From Theristus sp. LFF4_11 (taxonomy: Eukaryota; Nematoda; Chromadorea; Monhysterida; Xyalidae): a stretch of 64,000 bases of DNA. Shown in pieces: positions 58,201 to 64,000 of the stretch (the first letter of the stretch is position 1; each line of letters starts with the position of its first letter). Made by a program: the position numbers and the translations under genes. The notes under the pieces are model-generated. The model was given only the letters and a program-made list of their open reading frames with translations. It had not been told where the DNA came from and searched no databases. The stretch lies in assembly GCA_030248135.1 (NCBI GenBank), contig JASANC010003315.1:1-64000 (forward strand), given 5' to 3'.

Positions 58201-59254
58201 TTTCCGAACTTCCAGTCAGCCCATGCGCAGCTTCGCATATTCTTGGCAGTGACACCAACCGGATTGCGTGCAAAGTTTCGAGCTTCCGAGACTGCCTTGT
58301 GTCCACCAAACCAAAGACGTGAATACCAAAAAATGGCAGCATATGTGTGTGCACACCAGCAAAAGTTTGCACATCCGATCCACCGCTTTTCGACCACATG
58401 AATCTTTGAATGCGACGGCACAATTTGCGCTCCATTATTATTTCATCAGTTTTTTTGCCGCGCAATATGCAATCCCTCCGATATTGTTCAAATCGCCTCG
58501 ATTTTATTAGCATTTCCCATCTTACTGTACATCTTTGATGATGAGTTTTTGAAATAGCGCGCTTGCGAGAGAAGTTCGGTGTTTCGTGCCGTGTCTCTTT
58601 CTCTCTCTCTCTCAGAGAGACCATTTTTACAAAGTGGCGGCGCAAGTCACGCAAACACTTCGGGGAAAACCATAAAACGTTTACTTGGATATAAGAAGTG
58701 GACCGGGTTTTACATAATTTGGCTAAGTTAGAAGATTTACCAGCTTTGTTTTGGTTCCAGAGACGATTTTTTTCGTTATAAAATTCGCACGCGTTGGACA
58801 CAATGTCAAAACACAAGCATTTGCAAATTTGGCACGTTGATTGCCTGTATGTATCAACACGGCAGTATGACCAGTCAGTAAGTTATACTTCAACTCGCAG
58901 ATTAGGAGAAAAAAACAGTTTTTATGGACGGTTTCACAAAATACACAAACACAAAAACAAGTATCCGACCAAAATCAATGTCAAAGCGGCTCACCTGGTA
59001 GGCCGTATGAACGACGCAGTGCGTATCCTCGTACGACTCCTCCCAAGTCGCGAGCGGACTCGACTTTCGACGATTCTGCCGTTTTCCATCGGTGAGTTCC
59101 GGAATTTTCGGCGGACAAAGCTCGCTCGACGGCTCCAGACGGCCGAAAAACGCGGACTCGACGACGATTTGCGTGTGCTGCGGACACTGCAGGCGAATTC
59201 GGTCGCCCTGACAGGCCCGTTGGTGACGGTTGGCCAGTGACTCGTTTAGGAGGC
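46264..59254 (-). CDS. eva-1: EVA-1-like receptor, two SUEL lectin domains and one TM (5' partial)
   Basis: Nine exons join in phase to about 542 aa: 58995-59254, 57406-57529, 50462-50611, 49885-50025, 48892-49239, 48599-48781, 48165-48282, 47815-47936, 46264-46445. SUEL domain 1 spans exons 1-2 (ACQGDRIRLQC, SAFFGRLEPSSELC, FFGRDPCP, YLTVSYKCQP). SUEL domain 2 spans exons 3-4 (LSCRPGQRLAIHSAIYGRSR, DCVTDVLAKMIPDCYAQKQC, YLHVIYIC). A Thr-rich linker with an ACC-encoded poly-Thr run follows, then a Pro-rich stretch. A transmembrane helix in the FAM176/EVA1 style (KLVLYFCLSASVGIILLLGL) precedes a His/Gln-rich tail ending QYYGEYS. C. elegans EVA-1 is a Slit/Robo co-receptor in axon guidance (family knowledge). 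The signal-peptide exon was not found. Intron 2 is about 6.8 kb and holds a satellite. Confidence 0.9.
46548..47587. mobile_element. hAT-like element with perfect 8-bp target duplication
   Basis: The ends TAGGGTTAGGGG and CCCCTAACCCTA are exact complements and are flanked by the identical octamer GGCATGTA (46540-46547 and 47588-47595). Inside the ends lie long A/T homopolymer blocks. No transposase frame is visible in the 1040 bp, so it is non-autonomous. It sits in the last EVA-1 intron. Confidence 0.9.
49087..49130. repeat. (GGT)n trinucleotide run encoding poly-Thr in EVA-1
   Basis: GGT repeats on the plus strand are ACC codons on the coding strand and give the Thr-rich linker between the second SUEL domain and the membrane segment. 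Length variation here would change linker length in frame. Confidence 0.85.
49632..49774 (-). mobile_element. MITE with TTATTnAAACGTGTC inverted ends
   Basis: The ends CTTATTTTTTCAAACGTGTC and, inverted, GATTTATTCAAACGTGTCGG are near-complements. The interior, read inverted, matches 42891-43020 including TTTAAAAACGCCCGTTTGTC. It lies in an EVA-1 intron. Confidence 0.7.
49779..49856 (+). mobile_element. SINE tail fragment
   Basis: It matches the non-tRNA tail of 34310-34473 (ACAGAGAAAACTCGATGGG, GGCGTTCT, CTGGGTTAGCCCTGG). The Pol III head is missing, as expected for a truncated copy. Confidence 0.7.
50612..53744. other. EVA-1 intron 2, left part, no exon seen
   Basis: A/T-rich intronic sequence with several short open frames on both strands but no recognisable domain. 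A 15-base inverted pair (GGTCTCGGCACGAT at about 52471 and ATCGTGTCGAGACC at about 52637) is the only structure noticed. Confidence 0.45.
53745..53820. repeat. G-rich tract with multiple G runs
   Basis: At least six runs of four or more G (GTGGGGGTTGG, AAGGGGGGAAATGG, TTTGGGGGGGGTT, AAAGGGGGTGGGGGGG) directly precede the long-inverted-repeat element. It could form quadruplexes. Confidence 0.7.
53822..54846. mobile_element. 1.0-kb element with about 145-bp inverted repeats
   Basis: The left arm starts TATCTAAAAATGCGTGAGAC and the right arm ends with its complement. The arms stay nearly identical for about 145 bp (GGAGGAATATGGCCTTGTG, GTGAAAGACTTGGCTCGACA, GATGTGGTACAAACGGATAC). Open frames across the arms are mirror copies, not a gene. 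The interior is single copy and has no transposase. Confidence 0.8.
54900..56440. repeat. 149-bp satellite, about ten units, in EVA-1 intron 2
   Basis: The marker GATTCAG recurs at 55007, 55157, 55305, 55454, 55603, 55752, 55901, 56050, 56199 and 56348, a 149-bp period with slips of one base only in the first two steps. Each unit has CTGGACCGATTTCGCC, CCACGGCCGATTCGCC and GAAATCGTCACGATTCAG. Central units are almost identical; the left-edge units are more diverged. Confidence 0.95.
56440..56995. repeat. About 165-bp tandem repeat, three diverged units
   Basis: AATCTACGGATGAAWTTACC recurs at 56575, 56738 and 56911, followed each time by CTGTGAAAGTGT-like sequence and CAGCTAAAAATTGAAAG. It directly follows the 149-bp satellite but is a different sequence. 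Confidence 0.8.
58169..58816 (-). other. 215-codon open frame in EVA-1 intron 1
   Basis: A minus-strand frame of 215 codons opens at 58816 and is rich in Arg and Lys (LREREKETRHETPNFSRKRA). A CT microsatellite at 58600-58618 falls in it. I recognise no domain, and a second frame on the same strand overlaps it (58128-58421). It is more likely chance or decayed repeat sequence than a gene. Confidence 0.2.
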
Positions 59255-62200
59255 CTGAAATTTGGGTAGAAATTGTGATTTTTTGGGCAAATTTGTTTGT
59301 TCGTCATATCTTGTGTGCAATGCCATTGGAGCGGTTCTGGGTTCTCTTTTTCTTGCAGTACTTTGCGATTTTCTTTTTGTTTACGAACTCTTCACACGAC
59401 GTTCACTTCAGCGGCGACATATAAGCAGTAGTTTTTGGCCAAAATAGTGCCGTACGCCAAAAAGCAGGTCAAATTCACGTCAAAGCGGGTACTCGAAGCA
59501 ATCAATCAATCAAACAGTCGTTCTTGCAAATATCAACCTTTTTACAAAATGAAAATTCTTGTACAATTTCTTCAAGTATAACGTTTGCTGGGTATGTTTC
59601 CCAATGAATAAATGTGCGCCCTCCCCCGCATGCACAAGAACGAAGCACACGGTCAGAAAAGCTGAACACGCATAATTCAAAAAGCGCACGTCAAATTTCA
59701 ACGGGGGCCAAACGGCGTTTCAGTCGAAGCAATTCAAAAAGCTGCAGTGAATTCCGTGTATGCGTATGCATTGTGCCATTTTAGTGTGCTAATGCTGCGG
59801 ACGCACGGACAAATCGATCTTATAGAAACGTAAAGATAAGTGTTTTCGGCCGCTTTTTGCATGCATTTTTATCTTATAATGTTGTGTGAAGAATTTTCGG
59901 ACATTTTGGAATTCATCAGAGTGCAGCGCACATACACACATATGCAAATATTTCCATGTTTCCATTTTACCAGATAGATAGCACGCTGGACTGTCTTTTG
60001 AAAACAACAAATCGGCTCGGCTGATTGATGTAACAAACTGAAATTGTCTGAAACACCCTCGGCCGAATTTTTCCGTGTTTTCTCTTTTCATCCATCAATT
60101 ATGGATGACTTTAACGAACGAGAGATCTTTATTATTTCAAGAACATGCGGCAAGAATACAAATGATAAAAACAGTGCAACACACGATCTTGAAACACTCC
60201 GTGAGATATCGCGGTAGCCCCTTTTTGAGACAATTCTTTTATTTTAATCAGCACACATAGAAGCGCCAAAGAACTCGCATCTGAGCTTTGCCCGGCACAA
60301 ATTTACGCGACGCTTAATTGAAAATCCAGCAACATTTCTATCACGCATTAATTAGTGCGCGACTCTTGTTTGAGAAATAGGGCTTCCATTCCATCCAGCT
60401 ACATGTGTGTATATTTGGTAAGACATAAAAAGCTCATATGTTCTTAGTGACACATGTTACACCCTGTAAGCCGCACTCACTGATGTCGTGTTATTTTAGG
60501 GCAAGAGATAATTGCACCAGGAACGAGCGATTTACTGGCCATCTGGCAGACGGATTATGGGTAAATTAGAAGGATGCGAAAAACACGATCAATTTGAGAA
60601 ACATTGGAGTAAATTTATTTAAGTTCCAATCTGCCACACCAATACATGAGCCAAAAAAGTGACGATTATTGCGTAAAAGGTTGAATAACAAAGTGTTTCA
60701 ACTTGATTTGTCAGAAAATCTGCACACATCCCATTTTGTTTTGTGAATTTAAAAGTATCGGTTTTTTGTTTCATTGTACGCTATTACGCCAGATTGAACC
60801 CTATCGGGCATAACTGGACGTCTTTTTTTGTTTTTCTTACTTTCGTCTGGTTCTCGGAACTGAAATTGTGCAAGCCACAAAAAAATACCACCCATTTCCG
60901 TTCCCGATGATCGGTCGGTCATTAACAAGAAAACGAAGAAAATGTTCAACTGTTATGCCCAATTATCTTCAGTTTCCAGCTTCTCCGGCCGTCTACATTG
61001 CAAACTGAACCACCGCATATTATTTTGAACAAACACAACCGCTACAATACATACGTTGCTTTTCTCTGTTGTTCAGCGGAAGAAAATGTTTGAAGTTTTT
61101 GAAACACAAAAGTGATACATTCGTCCGTAAAATAATGTTTTGCAAAAAAAGCCGATTGCTAAAACTCGCTGACTGCCCTCCGAGACTGAACAAAAGAGTA
61201 AATCATCGTAACGTCGCAGTTTTTTTGCAAAAAAATGCGCTTATTGTTTTTCTCTCTCAAAAACGCTTTTTTGTAAAAAGCTTGAACGTTTTTTTGCGTA
61301 AGTTTTATGTTGTCGCCCGAAAGTGAAAACTTGAAATTCAGTAAGGTGAGGAGGTAACGAACGCAGACGTAACAGGCACCATTGTGTAATCCTGTTCCTG
61401 CGATCTCCAGTCAGCGCGGGTGTCAAAAACTAGAAAAAACACCACATAAAACAGCCAGTTTTAAATTTTCCAGACAAAAAAAAAACGACCCAGCTGCTCC
61501 GTTTGTTCTTTTACTTTTTTGTCGCGTTTTTTACGCTATCCGTTGAGATAACACACGTAAAAGCCGTCTAATCGCACTGGTTCAAGTTATTTATGTTGCT
61601 GTGTGAACGGATTTGCAAGACCATTTTCTTTTTTGAAACGCTACCCTTGGATATCTCACGTAATATCAGATCTGATGTTGGTAAACGGTGTGCGGATTCA
61701 AAAAGCTCGTATGGATGTGTTAATGGACGTTAAAAACGCATGGACGATATGTCGCACCGTGATAAAGTTACACACAGATTGCAAAAATCCTCCCCTTAAA
61801 TAGAAAAAAAACAGTACCAGGTTTTGCTTCCAAATTTTCCAAAACCTCCACGAACCAACATGACAACTTTGCTGTGTGAAAAATGGAAGGAATCCGAAAA
61901 CTGCCCGAAATATCTAAAAAGATGATCGAAGTCACGCACGGTTTTATATCCTGATAAGTTCCCATGGGAAAATAACACGGATATGCGGTTAATACATAAA
62001 GTATATAACATTTGTACATGCTGCACAAAAACGAATAAATTGTATACCAGCTTTGATTTCAAAACACATACGGTATGGCCGGTTAAACATGGCAGCTTTT
62101 TTCAGGGTGCAAGGAGCGCGCGAATTTTGAATGAAAGAAAAAAGACGTTCAGAAACCCAATTGTGTGCTAAATTTGACGCGTTTTTTAAACTAATGGATT

Positions 62201-64000
62201 ATCCGCGCTATTCTATTCATTCTTTATCCCTTGTACACATGATTGGGAATTACGTTGGCTTTTTTGAAAAAGACAACTCCTAGTCTGCGGCTGACCCCGC
62301 CTTGATGAACTGCCTCATTTATTCGGCCATACTGTAGCAAACGTTTGCTATACGAATATTGCTTCGCGAAAAGAAGGCGGTGCTTCGCTTTTTTGTGGTT
62401 CCTTGCATGTGTAGGCTTGTTGATTGGCCAGACACATTGCATGAGGGCAGTTTAACGCCGATTAATTCTCTCTGCTCGAGTGGAAAAACTGCGTACCATC
62501 GCTTTTTGACGATCAAATCCAATAAAGATCAGCAGATGCATCGGTCGTATGTACTTTCGTAAGAACTCCATTGTTGAGGCCGCAAAACTATAACGCTACC
62601 AGAATGACATGACACGTCTACAGCAATAAACAATAATATAATGAGCACGATGCAGCGAAATCAGCGCTCCACACAATTGAATTCTGTGTTTAACCACGCA
62701 CCTTTTTAATTTCTCATCTCCCCATTATATTGAGTTCCGGAAAACCGTCAGAAACTGTTAAAACTGATCCCGCTAGATTCTATTTTTACAAATGCTAAAT
62801 TGTGTGAAAATAACACAGCACGAAAATTGATGGGACGCACACGTGCATTATACAAACACACGAGAAATATAAATGTAATAATGCGTGAAATTTGAGCAAA
62901 CAAACAAATACGACATCATGAAATCTTGTTTACAATTGCGCCCGTTGGGTTTTCTTGGTGTCCAGTACTTCAGAGTTGCCCTCAGGGCATACCACATTTT
63001 GGCCACTGGGTCCTGGATCCGTTCCTATTTACACATATTTGGCATTCCAGCGTTCCTCACGGCTACAGAAACATTTTATGTATTTTAGAAATATCTTCAA
63101 ATACATATCTCGTGTTCCGTTTCGACAAATCTTCCCAAGGGGCGCCATCATCCGGGTATCATTTTGACGGCTTTATAGTGCCAATATACACACATACATG
63201 TACATAGTACGTTACGGTACAAGTATATGGTCACAACGATTGTTGTTTTGTATTGTCACTTCCTAAACAACAAAATTATCACGGCACTTTTGCTGCATTC
63301 AAGCTTACAAGCGACATTATACACCCGAATGTGGAATACTCTAAAGATTTAGCGTTATCTGCATTTGAAGCAAATAATACAATGACAATCGATTAAACTA
63401 ATGTCTGCATTTAGCGTCTTTTTGGTAACGTTATTTTTATATTTCGTGTTCCACTTGAACGTTTTTGTGAGTGTGGTTCAAAATAACCCCTTCTGCAGGG
63501 ACGTTTTGATTTTGGGGCTACATGCAACCGCAAACAGATCCATTTTTTAAAATGGAAAACAAAACAGCGCATGATTCATTATTCCGAAAGTTTATGAATT
63601 GATTTTCAAGCGTCTAAAAGTGGACGCTGCGTGTGCAAACGGGCGTAAAAAACACGCAAGCTATATTTTGCGGAACAAAATTGATTGCAGAACCCGCGAG
63701 GGAATGAAGGATTTTCAATTTCCGGGGCGGGAGAAACATTTTGAAAGAAAAAAGCGCATTCGCGCACATGTGCGTTAAACAAAAACATTAACGCTATGAG
63801 TTATGGCTGATCTACTTTGTACGTACTTTTTCTCTGTTCTGTCAACATTTATCAGAACTTTTCTGGCCCTGATGGACTGATAGTGAGGTGCAGTAAAACA
63901 ATCCACAGAAAACATTGGAGAATGATAAATATCTTTCAACCTCAGGAAATCAGTGGTTATTTCAAAACATTTTATACTGAATACATCTGAAAGTGTTTTT
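59255..64000. other. Upstream of EVA-1 exons, no exon found
   Basis: Probably EVA-1 5' intron, promoter and intergenic DNA. I searched the minus strand for a signal-peptide exon with a phase-1 donor and found none I can support. The frame 59510-59701 (signal-like but lacking ATG) was the best and was rejected. One intact family Q MITE lies at 62071-62334. Confidence 0.45.
62071..62334 (-). mobile_element. MITE family Q, full inverted copy (264 bp)
   Basis: TA at 62069-62070 and 62335-62336 bracket CGGTATGGCCGGTTAAACAT and ATGAGGCAG-type ends (inverted CAGTATGGCCGAATAAATGA). The body matches 7421-7686 in reverse. Confidence 0.85.

Noticed and set aside
59510..59701. Signal-peptide exon for EVA-1
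   Set aside because: Hydrophobic run is signal-like but the frame has no ATG and no phase-1 donor.

Overview
This is a eukaryotic, almost certainly nematode, genomic window. The evidence is an intronic run of the nematode telomere hexamer (GCCTAA/TTAGGC, 38355-38424), intron-rich genes with TTTCAG-type acceptors, and a gene set typical of nematodes: an astacin with EGF, CUB and TSP1 modules, an EVA-1-like receptor and CTLD/PAN secreted proteins. I cannot name the genus. All exon models were read by eye from splice signals, reading phase and remembered family knowledge; nothing was aligned computationally.

Layout, left to right. An unidentified minus-strand gene enters from the left edge (68-1241). 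A complete minus-strand Obg-like ATPase OLA1 follows (3950-8664, 11 exons, 397 aa). Next is a complete minus-strand ESCRT-III subunit CHMP2B (9310-12872, 6 exons, 210 aa), then a plus-strand leucine-rich-repeat type I membrane receptor (16036-19831, 5 exons, 855 aa). Two tandem minus-strand paralogues combine a C-type-lectin-like domain with a PAN domain (20566-22016 and 25068-26954), with matching exon structure; their 5' exons were not found. A nested LTR cluster occupies 29979-33701. A small two-exon minus-strand gene lies at 34896-35668. A complete astacin metalloprotease reads on the minus strand (36463-42014, 16 exons, 678 aa). A minus-strand EVA-1-like receptor covers 46264-59254 and lacks only its first exon(s). 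From 59255 to the end I see no supportable exon.

The rest is dominated by mobile and repetitive DNA: several TA-flanked short inverted-repeat elements, an hAT-like element with a perfect 8-bp duplication, a second hAT-like element in a CHMP2B intron, long-inverted-repeat elements, a probable tRNA-derived SINE, a 149-bp satellite inside an EVA-1 intron and G-rich tracts.

The genes do not form a pathway. OLA1 (cytosolic ATPase) and CHMP2B (endosomal membrane scission) are housekeeping. The LRR receptor, CTLD/PAN proteins, astacin and EVA-1 act at the cell surface or outside the cell. The most unusual items are a TA-flanked transposon holding a decayed, inverted copy of an exon from the neighbouring lectin gene, a 309-codon ORF that runs from an LTR into an adjacent unique segment, and the telomeric tract inside the astacin gene.
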